The translations under genes were made by a program, and so were the position numbers. Of a stretch of 64,000 bases of DNA, positions 34,262 to 42,926 are shown in pieces. The stretch's first letter is position 1. The number at the start of each line of letters is the position of its first letter. The DNA comes from Candidatus Methylacidiphilales bacterium (GTDB lineage: Bacteria; Verrucomicrobiota; Verrucomicrobiia; Methylacidiphilales; CAZTYG01), in the NCBI GenBank assembly GCA_033875315.1, contig JANRJG010000014.1, positions 51,166-115,165 of the forward strand, read 5' to 3'. The notes under the pieces are model-generated. The model did not search any database. It worked only from the letters and a program-made list of their open reading frames with translations, and was not told the origin of the DNA.

Positions 34262-35229
34262 ACACCCTTGGGGTGACGGCGCAGGGAACGACGCAAGAGC
34301 ACCATCAGCGCTAGCCCCCCGGCAAGCAGTGAACCTGTCCCCGGTTCGGGAATGCTTTGGACATTCAGGTTGTCAAAAATCCAATCGGCACCGGCCTGTG
34401 TCGTTCCTTGGCTGGCAATGGAGAGGGCGGTGATCCGGTTGTTTTGTCCGGTATCGCTGCGCAGCGCGAAGGGGGTAGAGGTCAACTTTGTTCCATTGAC
34501 CCAGACATCATAAGTGTCAGCCGCGAGATTGTAAGTCGAACTGCTTTGGGTATAACTCTGAGTGGACTCTTCGTCGTTGATGAAGATCAAGACCGAGGCA
34601 TCCTGCCAAAATCCCCCGCTGAATCCAGTTGCAGTTCCCAGAGTAGTGTTTGTTAATGTTCCGGAGGTGTTGTTGCTGGCCCCAATAGAATAAAGCGATG
34701 ATGTGGTTGCATCACGAACGAGTGATAGTCTGGCCAGATTAGCCGTGCTGCCAGAACTTGCAGCATTGAGTGTGCTGTTGCCAAAAGATAAACGAATACC
34801 CGCAGTACCAAGTGTTGAGGTAAAATTGGTTGCGGCAAAATCAAAAGATATCCGAGTGATTGGCCCTGTGGAAGCACCCGACAAACCAAAATTCACAACT
34901 GCGGTCGTGGTCGCATTGCCCATGTCAAAAACACGCAGGGCATTGCCGGACCCGGTGTTGCCAAGGGTAGCCCTATCTGTGGTCACAAAACCCACGTCAC
35001 CCCCAGCAGAGATGGCGCTTAGCGCACCGGACGCACCTCCAGCAGGGCCCGTGTTGGTCACGGGCTCTACAGCGGTTGACCCGGCGGGTCTGTTGCCTAC
35101 TGTGTCGCTGTTGAAATTGAGGTTCAACAGCACAGTTTGGGCTTGTAGGGCTTGGATGGTGCCTAGAGCGAAGATCGCCCACGTTGAAGCGACCAACAGA
35201 CGAGGTAGATGGAGCAAAAGTTTCTTCAT
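34258..35229 (-). CDS. PEP-CTERM sorting-domain protein
   Basis: 323 residues. Signal peptide MKKLLLHLPRLLVASTWAIF...LQAQ, a Thr/Ser/Gly/Asn-rich beta-sandwich resembling secreted LamG-like modules (TVLLNLNFNSDTVGNRPAGS, DWIFDNLNVQ), and the C-terminal sorting signal: PEPGTGSLLAGGLALMVLL then RRSLRRHPKG. PEP-CTERM proteins are processed by exosortase and end at the cell surface or in exopolysaccharide. It is the first gene of the lyase-CE2-GH2 chain, with the operator 47 bp upstream, so it likely helps bind or display the target polymer. ATG at 35229 is chosen over a TTG 6 bp upstream. Confidence 0.88.
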   Translation of the reverse strand: MKKLLLHLPRLLVASTWAIFALGTIQALQAQTVLLNLNFNSDTVGNRPAGSTAVEPVTNTGPAGGASGALSAISAGGDVGFVTTDRATLGNTGSGNALRVFDMGNATTTAVVNFGLSGASTGPITRISFDFAATNFTSTLGTAGIRLSFGNSTLNAASSGSTANLARLSLVRDATTSSLYSIGASNNTSGTLTNTTLGTATGFSGGFWQDASVLIFINDEESTQSYTQSSSTYNLAADTYDVWVNGTKLTSTPFALRSDTGQNNRITALSIASQGTTQAGADWIFDNLNVQSIPEPGTGSLLAGGLALMVLLRRSLRRHPKGV

Positions 35230-35276
35230 ATGCAAACGCTATCATTACCCTGCATAGCGAACAAGAGCCCCGTGGC

Positions 35277-35288
35277 TCAACTCGTTGA
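35277..35288. promoter_or_regulatory. TCAACTCGTTGA operator candidate, site 3
   Basis: 47 bp upstream of the PEP-CTERM start, the same sequence and spacing as at 29304. It heads the four-gene chain down to 29359. Confidence 0.75.
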
Positions 35289-35305
35289 CTCGACACCTCA
35301 TCCAC

Positions 35306-36760
35306 TCAGATGACACCCCTTTGGGCTTCAAGTTCCGTGCGGATGGCGGCCATGCGCTCGCGGCTGAGTTTGTAAAACGGAATCAGGGACAAAGCAAAAA
35401 TCCAGAAGATCATTGGGAGGAAGACGTACCAGTGCAGCATGGATTGGAGAACTTCCGGGGGCTGGGATTTTCCGAATCGCACGACGTCGAATCCACACCA
35501 AACGAGGATGAATCCGGAGAGTCCGCTGGTGAGCGTTCCCGACATCTTGGTCATCCAAGAGAAAACCGCAGAGAAGCTGCCCTCCCTTCGCTGGTGACTG
35601 GTGAGCTCGTCATAATCCGCCACATCGGCTTGCATGGACGGAATCAACATCCAGAGCGCGAAGCCAAAAGCCGACATGAACACCGCGGGGACGAGTTGGA
35701 GATAGGGGTTGACCGGAGTCACGCAGAAGTAGGTAAGGAAGTTGCCGATGAATCCACAAAGAATCGTGAGGACCAGCGCCCTGGTTTTTCCGACTTTTTC
35801 GCTCACCCAGGTCCACAGGGGAACGCTGAGCAGTCCGGGAACGAACATGGCAGTCCCTATCAATCCTTGGATGACAGAGGCGGCGGCGAGGTCACCGTGG
35901 TGGACATAGTAAATGTTGAGGTAAAATCCGAGACCGCCGACAATGCCGCTGCCGAAAGTCTGCAAGAGGACAATGGCGATGAGGATTTGGAAAGGTTGGC
36001 AACGCAAGGTGGTTCGGATGCTCTTGATGAGCTTCACCTTCGGCTGCTTCACCACATCGGCGGTGTAATATCGTTCCTTCACCACCAACCCGGGAAGGGC
36101 CCCGAAGGCCAAGATGATCCCGCCCATGATAAAACCCAAGACCCGCATACCGCTGGCCATGTCGGGTTCACCGGTTTTTGGATTGGCAAAAACGGGAAGC
36201 GTGGCCAGGGCCGGCAGCCAACCAGCAAAAAGGCCCACGAATTTGGCAAAGATGGCCCGGTAGGCCACCACCCGGGTGCGCTCGTTGTAGTCGGGTGTCA
36301 TTTCCATACCAAGGCTGTAGTAGGGCATACCCCAGATGGTGAAGCAGGTGTAGAAGACCAGACCGACACAGATCATGTAGCCAATGATCACCGGCTGGGT
36401 CCATGAGGGCGAGGCGAGCCACATAAAGGGCATGACCAGACCGGTGAGCATGGCCCCGATCACGATGTAGGGACGACGACGGCCCCAGCGCGAACGGGTG
36501 TTGTCGGAAATCATACCCATGATGGGGTCGTTAAGAGCGTCCCAAAGCCGGAACACCACCAGAATGGACCCGATGATGGCCGGGCTGATGCCCAGGCCAA
36601 TGTTGTAAACCGGAACATACATTTGCTTGAGAAACTGATTGGAAAGATTCTCCGTCATCCCACCCAAGCCATAGGCCACCTTCTGGATCACCGGAACACG
36701 GTCGCCGTCCGCGATGACCGGCTTCGCACGGATATGATTTGGGGAAGGATTGGTGGTCAT
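35306..36760 (-). CDS. GPH-family (MelB-type) sugar:cation symporter
   Basis: 484 residues, about 12 membrane segments. QKVAYGLGGMTENLSNQFLKQMYVPVYN and RLWDALNDPIMGMISDNTRSRWGRRRPYIVIGA are the glycoside-pentoside-hexuronide signatures (loop R-x-G-R-R-x-P). Later segments include LGMEMTPDYNERTRVVAYR and the LTSHQRREGSFSAVF loop. It imports oligosaccharides, xylosides or hexuronides with Na+ or H+. The start at 36760 (MTTNPSPNH) overlaps the stop of the GH39-like gene; an upstream start would run into that gene. It is the only sugar importer in the locus. Confidence 0.92.
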   Translation of the reverse strand: MTTNPSPNHIRAKPVIADGDRVPVIQKVAYGLGGMTENLSNQFLKQMYVPVYNIGLGISPAIIGSILVVFRLWDALNDPIMGMISDNTRSRWGRRRPYIVIGAMLTGLVMPFMWLASPSWTQPVIIGYMICVGLVFYTCFTIWGMPYYSLGMEMTPDYNERTRVVAYRAIFAKFVGLFAGWLPALATLPVFANPKTGEPDMASGMRVLGFIMGGIILAFGALPGLVVKERYYTADVVKQPKVKLIKSIRTTLRCQPFQILIAIVLLQTFGSGIVGGLGFYLNIYYVHHGDLAAASVIQGLIGTAMFVPGLLSVPLWTWVSEKVGKTRALVLTILCGFIGNFLTYFCVTPVNPYLQLVPAVFMSAFGFALWMLIPSMQADVADYDELTSHQRREGSFSAVFSWMTKMSGTLTSGLSGFILVWCGFDVVRFGKSQPPEVLQSMLHWYVFLPMIFWIFALSLIPFYKLSRERMAAIRTELEAQRGVI

Positions 36761-38187
36761 CGGTCGAAACTCAGCCAAGTGACCGAGAGCCCGGGGAGGG
36801 TGATTTCCCTGGTCTTGTTCCAAAGCGAAACGACGGGTGTCTCACCACATAAATCCACCCGTTGCAGCTCCGTCACCGATTCAGGCAGAGCACCGGAGAG
36901 ATCCGTTTTTTGTGGATCGGCGCTCCAATTGACCAGCATCAGTGTGGCTCGCTTACCCGCAGAGGCCGCCATGGCACGCACCCGTGCCGGACGCGAAGCC
37001 ACTGTCGGGTGAAGCGTTCCGATCATTAGACTGTTCATGAAATGATAGACATGGGCCGGGGGACGCAGCTTTTCTTGGTCATCCATTTTTCCATAAACCC
37101 CATCCCGTTCATTCCAAGCACAGGCCACATCCAGACCGGCCTGTTTCATGGCGATGAGGGCGAGGGCATCGAAAACCGCGCCTTTAATGTTTGTCATGCG
37201 CTGGTCGCGGGTCTTCCAAGTCCAGCTGATATTGAATTCGTTGCAGTGGAGTTCGATCTTCCTTTCCGGGCTTTCTGCCGCGACCAAGTCCGCCAACTCC
37301 TTGACATGCCGGGCCATGGTGTCGGTTTTGGCAAAAACCGCCCGGTCGGCATCCTGCATGGAGCCGCTGGCATACATGTGGAAGGAGAGAAAATCCAAAT
37401 GGCCCTTGGTGAGCCGGACAAATCTGCGGATGTCCTCGAGGGAGTCCGGACGGGTCAGGGCAGGGCCGCCCAAACGGACAAGGGGATCAACCTCGCGCAT
37501 CGCCGCGGCACAGGCGTTGTAAATGGCGGCCAGTTCCTCCAGCCGGTCCGGCTGTCCCTTCTTACGGAGGTTGAGCCAGTACAAACCATCTAGCTCATTG
37601 GTGATTTCGAAACTGAAGCCGCGCTTCTGTTCCACATTGATGATTTGAACCAAATCCGCACAGAGTCTGGCAAAGGCGGCTTTCTGGTCCTCGTCCAGAA
37701 ACCGGTCCTTGTTGGCATCCATCCATTCCGGCCATTCGGAAATGTTGATGATGCGTTCGCCGGGCAGTGAATCCAGTGCGGTCAGAGCGCGTTGGATCTT
37801 GTCCCGATCCCAAGCGCGGTTCGCCAGATCTATCCAGCCATTCGGTTTGACTTTGGAGTCCGCCATCAATCCGGCGTGGTGCAATCGGAAGATTCCCAAG
37901 CCCATGTACCTGAGATTTTCTAGGTAGGCCGGTTTGGCGGCCTCTTCCGGATTGAATGCGGAAAAAAGGGCAACCGAAAATGACCTGGTCGAGGACGCAC
38001 CGGTGGCCTGAGACCAGTCGACCTTCACCCGAGTGGGTTCATTAGCCAGATCCTCGGCCGTTGCGGACGGGGTTGATTCCAGCACCGCCGTGTCTTGATT
38101 GGCCTCACCGGGACGACCTTGGCCATACAAGTTGGAATAACAGAAGTAAACGCACAGGGCTAGGCCCGCGAGGGGAATGCCACTCAT
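36757..38187 (-). CDS. Exported GH39-like glycoside hydrolase
   Basis: 476 residues with a hydrophobic N-terminus (IPLAGLALCVYFCYSNLYGQ). The (beta/alpha)8 region parallels the 22330 enzyme: LENLRYMGLGIFRLHHAGL, INISEWPEWMDANKDRFLD (compare NWPSWMDTNNDGRLD), FSFEITNELDGLYW (acid/base Glu), VRLGGPALTRP, FLSFHMYASG and IELHCNEFNIS (nucleophile-position Glu). A short C-terminal beta-sandwich ends in ITLPGLSVTWLSFD; no DNRLRE modules. Both ends are ATGA-coupled to neighbours. A clan GH-A retaining exo- or endo-hydrolase is inferred. Confidence 0.8.
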   Translation of the reverse strand: MSGIPLAGLALCVYFCYSNLYGQGRPGEANQDTAVLESTPSATAEDLANEPTRVKVDWSQATGASSTRSFSVALFSAFNPEEAAKPAYLENLRYMGLGIFRLHHAGLMADSKVKPNGWIDLANRAWDRDKIQRALTALDSLPGERIINISEWPEWMDANKDRFLDEDQKAAFARLCADLVQIINVEQKRGFSFEITNELDGLYWLNLRKKGQPDRLEELAAIYNACAAAMREVDPLVRLGGPALTRPDSLEDIRRFVRLTKGHLDFLSFHMYASGSMQDADRAVFAKTDTMARHVKELADLVAAESPERKIELHCNEFNISWTWKTRDQRMTNIKGAVFDALALIAMKQAGLDVACAWNERDGVYGKMDDQEKLRPPAHVYHFMNSLMIGTLHPTVASRPARVRAMAASAGKRATLMLVNWSADPQKTDLSGALPESVTELQRVDLCGETPVVSLWNKTREITLPGLSVTWLSFDR

Positions 38188-38711
38188 GGCATCGATCCGG
38201 GCAAAGGGGCGGGCGTTGTGGGAACTTCAGGGGAGGCTTGATTGGGATCATAGGCGGGATCCTCCGAAAAAATCAGCACGTCTAGTCCGGCATCCTCGGT
38301 GCCCTTGTCGCTGCGAATGATCAAAACGCGTTTACCGATCTGTGAGCGGTCATAGGTGCCAAAGGACCTCCAAGTCCATTGGGGTGGCATTTGGAAGACC
38401 CACTTGAGCTCTTTTTGTGTCTTGTCCTCTGCCAGCGCCTTGAGACAGACAGCGTGTCCGCGCGCTCTGACCCAGACAGTCACGGGAAGAATTCCCTCTG
38501 GAACATCCGCAATCAGAAGCGGGCCGTAGGGCTTTTGCGTGCTGAGGTAACTCCCACCGGAAGCACCCTCTTCAGCCAGAACCTGCACATCACCGTTGTA
38601 GGGTTTGCTTTCGGCCTCCAGCCGAACCGGCTCAACAGCCAGACACTGGGTCAGAAAACCGGCCACGATCAAAAAAGAAAAAAAAGAGTGTTTCATAAGC
38701 ATCGAGTGCAT
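38184..38711 (-). CDS. Exported small protein, CBM6/35-like
   Basis: 175 residues with a signal peptide (FFSFLIVAGFLTQCLA). VEPVRLEAESKPYNGDVQVL then AEEGASGGSYLST resembles the opening strand of CBM6/35-type sandwiches, and WTWRSFGTYDRSQIGKR/VLIIRSDKGTEDAGLDVLIFSED their closing strands. A Pro-rich tail ends it. It is too short for a catalytic domain; a carbohydrate-binding role is inferred. It is the first gene of the chain to the symporter. Starts at 38711, 38702 or 38696 are all possible. Confidence 0.72.
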   Translation of the reverse strand: MHSMLMKHSFFSFLIVAGFLTQCLAVEPVRLEAESKPYNGDVQVLAEEGASGGSYLSTQKPYGPLLIADVPEGILPVTVWVRARGHAVCLKALAEDKTQKELKWVFQMPPQWTWRSFGTYDRSQIGKRVLIIRSDKGTEDAGLDVLIFSEDPAYDPNQASPEVPTTPAPLPGSMP

Positions 38712-38773
38712 TGATTGGTTCGAAGACTTTTATTAGTAGCGGTTGAGGCAGCCCGGGGCAAGTGGCGGTCAGA

Positions 38774-38785
38774 TCAATTCGTTGA
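38774..38785. promoter_or_regulatory. TCAATTCGTTGA operator candidate, site 4
   Basis: One-base variant of the 12-mer in the divergent region, 62 bp upstream of the 38711 start and 32 bp upstream of the LacI-family start at 38818. It could control both directions, including autoregulation. Confidence 0.7.
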
Positions 38786-38817
38786 CAGAAAGATCGATTC
38801 GGGCACCTTGTCGGTTC

Positions 38818-39906
38818 ATGGGCGATACCCACGACGCCACAAAAATCACCCTTCAAGGGATTGCCGACCACCTTGGGCTCTCCCGATCGGGCGTATCCCG
38901 CGCCCTAAGAGGGCACCCTTCCATCGGGGCCGACACCCGCCAGCGGGTTCGCCAAGCGGCAGAAAAACTGGGGTACCGCCCCAACCCCTACGTCTCCGCA
39001 CTGATGACCCACCTCAAGGCCCGACGTGCCCCGCCAGACCATGAAGTGATCGCACTGATCATCTTCCAGGAGAGTCGGCGGGAACTCTTTCGCTATCCTT
39101 TTGTGGAACGGTTGGTCAAGGGTACCGAGGAACGGGCGCGTGAATTGGGTTACCGGGTGGAAGATTTCCTAGTGGGAAAAGAAAAGATCACGCTCCGCCG
39201 ACTGGATTCCATACTCCACCACCGGAGTATCCGGGGTTTGATTTTTGCCCCCACCCCACAAACCAGGGCGCATGCAACCCTGACCTTTGACCGCTATGCC
39301 ATGATTGCCGCAGGTTACTCTCTTTGGCGGCCCGACATTTCGCGGGTCACCGCCAATTACGAACACGTGGTGGCCACTTCGTTACGGGAACTGCGTCGGC
39401 TGGGATACAAACGTATCGGCTTGGCCGTCAATAAATTCAATGACGACCGTGTGGATCGCCGCTGGACCGGAGGTTTTCTGAGCCATTCCCGTGTTCCCAT
39501 AGATTGCCAGGCCGCGCCCCTCCTGATTCCAGACGAGTGGACGAAGACGAATTTCATCCGCTGGATACGAAAGGAGAAGCCGGACGCAATCCTCAGCCCG
39601 CACATCGAGGCATTCCATTGGCTTCGTGAAGCAGGGATTTCCATGCCTGATGACCTGGGTTTTGCCCTTCTGGATTGGAGCGACAAGTTTGAAGGGGTTT
39701 GCGCCGGCTTTGATCAATGCAGTAACCTGATGGGGCGGGTCATGGTCAGCCAGTTGGTTACCCAAATCGAACGCAACGAAGTGGGACTGCCCCTCAGTCC
39801 TCTCACCACTTCGGTCAAAGGCGTGTGGGTCAACGGACCAACCATCACCAAAAAGCCCCCCGTCTACCCCCGATTGTCCGGAAATAAACAAAAATCCAAA
39901 TTCTAA
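38818..39906 (+). CDS. LacI-family transcriptional regulator
   Basis: 362 residues from MGDTHDATKITLQGIADHLG. HTH LQGIADHLGLSRSGVSRALRGHPSIG, hinge region KLGYRPNPYVSALMTHL, and a sensor domain (IRGLIFAPTPQTRAHAT, SLRELRRLGYKRIGLAVNKFNDDRVD, PDAILSPHIEAFHWLREAGIS, LGFALLDWSDKFEGVCAGFDQCSNLMG). Domain order and many residues are shared with the 21257 regulator. The motif at 38774 lies just upstream. It is the best candidate for binding the four TCAA(C/T)TCGTTGA sites. The effector is probably a sugar from the degraded polymer. Confidence 0.93.
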   Translation: MGDTHDATKITLQGIADHLGLSRSGVSRALRGHPSIGADTRQRVRQAAEKLGYRPNPYVSALMTHLKARRAPPDHEVIALIIFQESRRELFRYPFVERLVKGTEERARELGYRVEDFLVGKEKITLRRLDSILHHRSIRGLIFAPTPQTRAHATLTFDRYAMIAAGYSLWRPDISRVTANYEHVVATSLRELRRLGYKRIGLAVNKFNDDRVDRRWTGGFLSHSRVPIDCQAAPLLIPDEWTKTNFIRWIRKEKPDAILSPHIEAFHWLREAGISMPDDLGFALLDWSDKFEGVCAGFDQCSNLMGRVMVSQLVTQIERNEVGLPLSPLTTSVKGVWVNGPTITKKPPVYPRLSGNKQKSKF

Positions 39907-40341
39907 CCGCAGGTTTCCCTATGCGTCTCAAGCTCTCAGAGGCCCTTCCCCGCAATACATCCTCTGAAACTCTGAACAACTAGCAGACTATTGCAGTTCG
40001 GGCAGGGATGAAAGGGTCTTGCGAATACAACGCACTTGGGCATTCGGCCATAGGAAGGAAGTTTGCTTGAAATGGAAAAGTTTTGGCATTCAAGACCTGT
40101 ATTACCGAGCCTTACCGGACCGTAGAGGTTTAAACGATTACTTCCGTTGTTCCCATTTTCATTTTTTTACATGAGAATATATTCTGACTTCTTTATTGGA
40201 CGACTACCCCAAAATGGGAACGATCGGAAAACAGATCCAACTCTTAACCTTCATAGCGTTTTGCCATTTTTGCCTGCCGTCCGGCCAAGGAAGCGAAAAG
40301 TCCGATTGGCCTACGTCCTTTTTTGCGGTATCTGATTCTTC
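39907..40341. other. 435-bp intergenic region
   Basis: No convincing gene. The stretch is AT-richer than its surroundings and contains AGAATATATTCT, a perfect 12-bp palindrome at 40174-40185. It presumably holds the regulator's 3' end signal and the promoter of the M48 gene, but no clear -35/-10 pair or terminator was recognised. Confidence 0.5.
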
Positions 40342-41136
40342 ATGAAACGTCAGCTTTCCACTTTGCTTTCCACCTTGTTGGCCTTTTCTCTGCTGTGCGT
40401 TCTGGTCAGTTGTGTGACCCTGGACGAATCGGGCAAATCCGCCTTCCTCCTCACCTCCCCTGAACAGGAAGCGCAGATGGGTTCGGCTTCCTTCAATCAA
40501 CTCAAGCAATCCGGCAAGACTTCCGCCGATCCGGTGGCCAATGCCCAGGTCCAAAGGGTGGCCCAGCGCCTCATCCCGCAGGTGAATGTCCCCGGGGCCA
40601 AGTGGGAAGTGGTGGTCTTCGACGATCCCACCCCCAACGCCTTCGCCCTGCCCGGAGGTAAAATCGGCGTCCACACAGGCATCCTTCCGCTGACCCAGAC
40701 CGACGACGGTCTGGCGGCCGTGCTCGGGCACGAACTCGCCCACGTCACCCTTCGCCATGGCGGCCAGCGTGTCTCCCAACAAATGGCGGTGCAACTGGGG
40801 GCCGCGGCGGTGGATGTCGGCCTGGCCATGAACGATGTCCGGGAGCGCGGCTATATCATGTCCGGGCTGGGCGTCGGGGCCACGGTGGGAATTATTTTAC
40901 CATTCAGTCGCAGTCACGAGTATGAAGCCGACCGCTACGGTTTGATCTACATGGCCCGTGCCGGTTACAACCCGGAGGAGGCGGTGGCCTTCTGGCAGCG
41001 CATGAAGGCGTATTCCGAAAAGCAGGGCAACAAACCCCCGGAATGGCTCAGCACCCACCCGGCGGACGAGAACCGCATCGCCCAGTTGCAACAACTCCTA
41101 CCGGAAGCGATGAAAGAACGGCGCAAGGCCCCTTGA
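40342..41136 (+). CDS. M48-family metalloprotease lipoprotein
   Basis: 264 residues. A lipoprotein signal (LLAFSLLCVLVSC, lipobox LVSC) is followed by the M48 fold: NAFALPGGKIGVHTGIL, the zinc motif LGHELAHVTLRHGGQR (HExxH) and the third-ligand region SRSHEYEADRYGL. HPADENRIAQL closes the domain. Relatives (LoiP/BepA-like) degrade misfolded outer-membrane proteins in the periplasm. No TPR domain is present, so it is LoiP-like in size. It stands alone upstream of the convergent yacG. Confidence 0.92.
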   Translation: MKRQLSTLLSTLLAFSLLCVLVSCVTLDESGKSAFLLTSPEQEAQMGSASFNQLKQSGKTSADPVANAQVQRVAQRLIPQVNVPGAKWEVVVFDDPTPNAFALPGGKIGVHTGILPLTQTDDGLAAVLGHELAHVTLRHGGQRVSQQMAVQLGAAAVDVGLAMNDVRERGYIMSGLGVGATVGIILPFSRSHEYEADRYGLIYMARAGYNPEEAVAFWQRMKAYSEKQGNKPPEWLSTHPADENRIAQLQQLLPEAMKERRKAP

Positions 41137-41180
41137 CCAAACCATCCGGCTGATCCATCCCGGATGGCCGGACGGAGGAT

Positions 41181-41381
41181 TTACCCCGGGTCCTTGTCCT
41201 CGTAGGTATCCGGCATTTCCTCGATATGCTCCGGACCGAGCGGGCCGGAGATGCGGTGTTCCTCGCCGAACCATTTGCCCAGATCGACCATTTTGCAACG
41301 GGGGGAGCAGAAGGGGCCGGAGGGCTGTTCCATCCAGGGACCTTTTTTGCGGCAGTTTGGACAGGGGACATCGCGGGACAT
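41181..41381 (-). CDS. yacG: DNA gyrase inhibitor/zinc-binding protein YacG
   Basis: 66 residues, family size. CPNCRKKGPW and PFCSPRCKMVDLGKWFGEEHRI give the intact C-x2-C...C-x3-C zinc knuckle and the DLGxW signature. YacG binds GyrB and blocks DNA binding (E. coli knowledge). The acidic tail (EEMPDTYEDKDPG) is variable in the family. The four intact cysteines contrast with the degenerate fingers of Fpg, DnaX and RecR in this window. Confidence 0.9.
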   Translation of the reverse strand: MSRDVPCPNCRKKGPWMEQPSGPFCSPRCKMVDLGKWFGEEHRISGPLGPEHIEEMPDTYEDKDPG

Positions 41382-41470
41382 AGGGCATTCTTCACCCGCC
41401 CGGGGAGCGTCGTCAATGCGCCGGTGGATTTTTGAATGACCTCTGGCCCGAGGGCCGCTATGTCATAACC

Positions 41471-42772
41471 ATGGCCGATTCCCCTGTTTCCCAAGACGAC
41501 CTCCGCGATTTGATCGACCGTATCGACCCCTACGACATGGAGGCGGTGAAGGAATCGCTGAGACTGCTGAGCGACGAGCAGGCGGCGGAAATCATCCCGA
41601 TGCTGCCGCGCTTCACCCAGGTCCGGCTCTTTGAGGCCATGCGTCCGGCCCAGTCCTCCGGGATCGTCGCCGAAATGATGAGCAATGAGGCCGCAGACGT
41701 GCTCGGCAAAGTCTCGTCGGAAAAACTGCGCGAGATCATGGGCGAAATGGCCCAGGAAGACGCCGACGCCATCCAGGATCTGTTGCGCTACCCGGAAGAC
41801 TCGGCGGGCGGCATCATGCGCAAGGAATTCGTCACCGCGCGCGAGGATATGACCGTCGGCCAGGCCATCGAGGCGGTGAAGTTCCGGCGCGAGGAGGAGA
41901 GCCGGAGTGTCTTCTACATCTACGTCACGGACGTCGAGGGAAAAATGAAGGGCATCCTCCGCATCCACGATCTCATCTTCCGCCCGCCGGAAACGCGGGT
42001 GGCCGACATCATGAATCCCGAGGTGCGGGTGGTTTCGGTTCACGCCGACCGGGAACAAATCGCCGCCCTCTTCCAAAAACACCACTACCTGGCGCTTCCG
42101 GTGGTGGACGATTTCGGACGCCTGCGCGGGATCGTCACCAGCGACGATGTGATCCAGGTGATGGAGCAGGAGGCGACCGAGGACATCCAGCACATGGGCG
42201 GCTTGTCCGGGGAGGAACGCATCGATACGCCGTGGCCGCAGGTCACCCGCAACCGCCTGATCTGGCTCTTCGTCAACCTGCTGACCGCGTTCTTTGCCGC
42301 CTGGATTGTCTCACTTTTCGCTGACACTATTTCGAAATACGCCGTGCTGGCCATCTTTCTGCCCATCGTCTCGGGGCAGGGCGGCAACGCCGGCACGCAG
42401 ACCCTGACCATCGTCGTGCGCGCGCTGGCCCTGGGTCAGATCCGGATGGATGCCAAGTTCCGGGTGCTGGCCAAGGAGTTGTTCGTCAGCCTGCTGACGG
42501 GCGGGGCGACGGGGGTGGCCGTGGGATTGGTCTGTTGGTGGTGGCAGGGGAACCTGGCCCTCGGTGCGATCGTCTGCGCCTCGATGATGCTCAACATGCT
42601 GGCCGCAGCCGGTGCCGGGGTGGCCGTTCCCTTCCTCCTCCGGGCTTTGAAGATTGATCCCGCCCTGGCCTCGTCCATCCTGGTCACGACCGTCACCGAT
42701 GTGGTCGGTTTTTTTGTTTTCCTCGCGATGGCCACGGCCGCCCTGGTCTACTACCCTGGGATCTTCCAGTAA
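41471..42772 (+). CDS. mgtE: Magnesium transporter MgtE
   Basis: 433 residues from MADSPVSQDDLRDLIDRIDP. The cytoplasmic N-domain (EIIPMLPRFTQVRLFEAM, LGKVSSEKLREIMGEMAQEDADAIQDLL) senses Mg2+, followed by two CBS domains (PEDSAGGIMRKEFVTA; VADIMNPEVRVVSVHADREQ; ALPVVDDFGRLRGIVTSDDV) and five membrane helices containing PIVSGQGGNAGTQTLTIVVRALALGQI, the pore signature with GNAGTQ. It is an inner-membrane Mg2+ channel gated by intracellular Mg2+. The TTG at 41432 is a less likely start. Confidence 0.95.
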   Translation: MADSPVSQDDLRDLIDRIDPYDMEAVKESLRLLSDEQAAEIIPMLPRFTQVRLFEAMRPAQSSGIVAEMMSNEAADVLGKVSSEKLREIMGEMAQEDADAIQDLLRYPEDSAGGIMRKEFVTAREDMTVGQAIEAVKFRREEESRSVFYIYVTDVEGKMKGILRIHDLIFRPPETRVADIMNPEVRVVSVHADREQIAALFQKHHYLALPVVDDFGRLRGIVTSDDVIQVMEQEATEDIQHMGGLSGEERIDTPWPQVTRNRLIWLFVNLLTAFFAAWIVSLFADTISKYAVLAIFLPIVSGQGGNAGTQTLTIVVRALALGQIRMDAKFRVLAKELFVSLLTGGATGVAVGLVCWWWQGNLALGAIVCASMMLNMLAAAGAGVAVPFLLRALKIDPALASSILVTTVTDVVGFFVFLAMATAALVYYPGIFQ

Positions 42773-42802
42773 TACCCAATCACCTTGACCGGGCGAGGGG
42801 GT

Positions 42803-42827
42803 CTTCGGGCGGTTGATCCGCCCGAGG
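42803..42827 (+). terminator. Hairpin downstream of mgtE
   Basis: CGGGCGG/CCGCCCG with a TTGAT loop, extendable by flanking pairs, lies 30 bp after the mgtE stop between convergent genes. There is no clear U-tract. Confidence 0.4.
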
Positions 42828-42926
42828 CGGAGCGCCGAGCCGGTTTCAATTCATCCGGCCAGACGCGGCCCAGCTGGAGCTTCGCCCTCCCAAAAGGCAC
42901 TTTGTCGCCTGCTCCGTGAAATAGCA

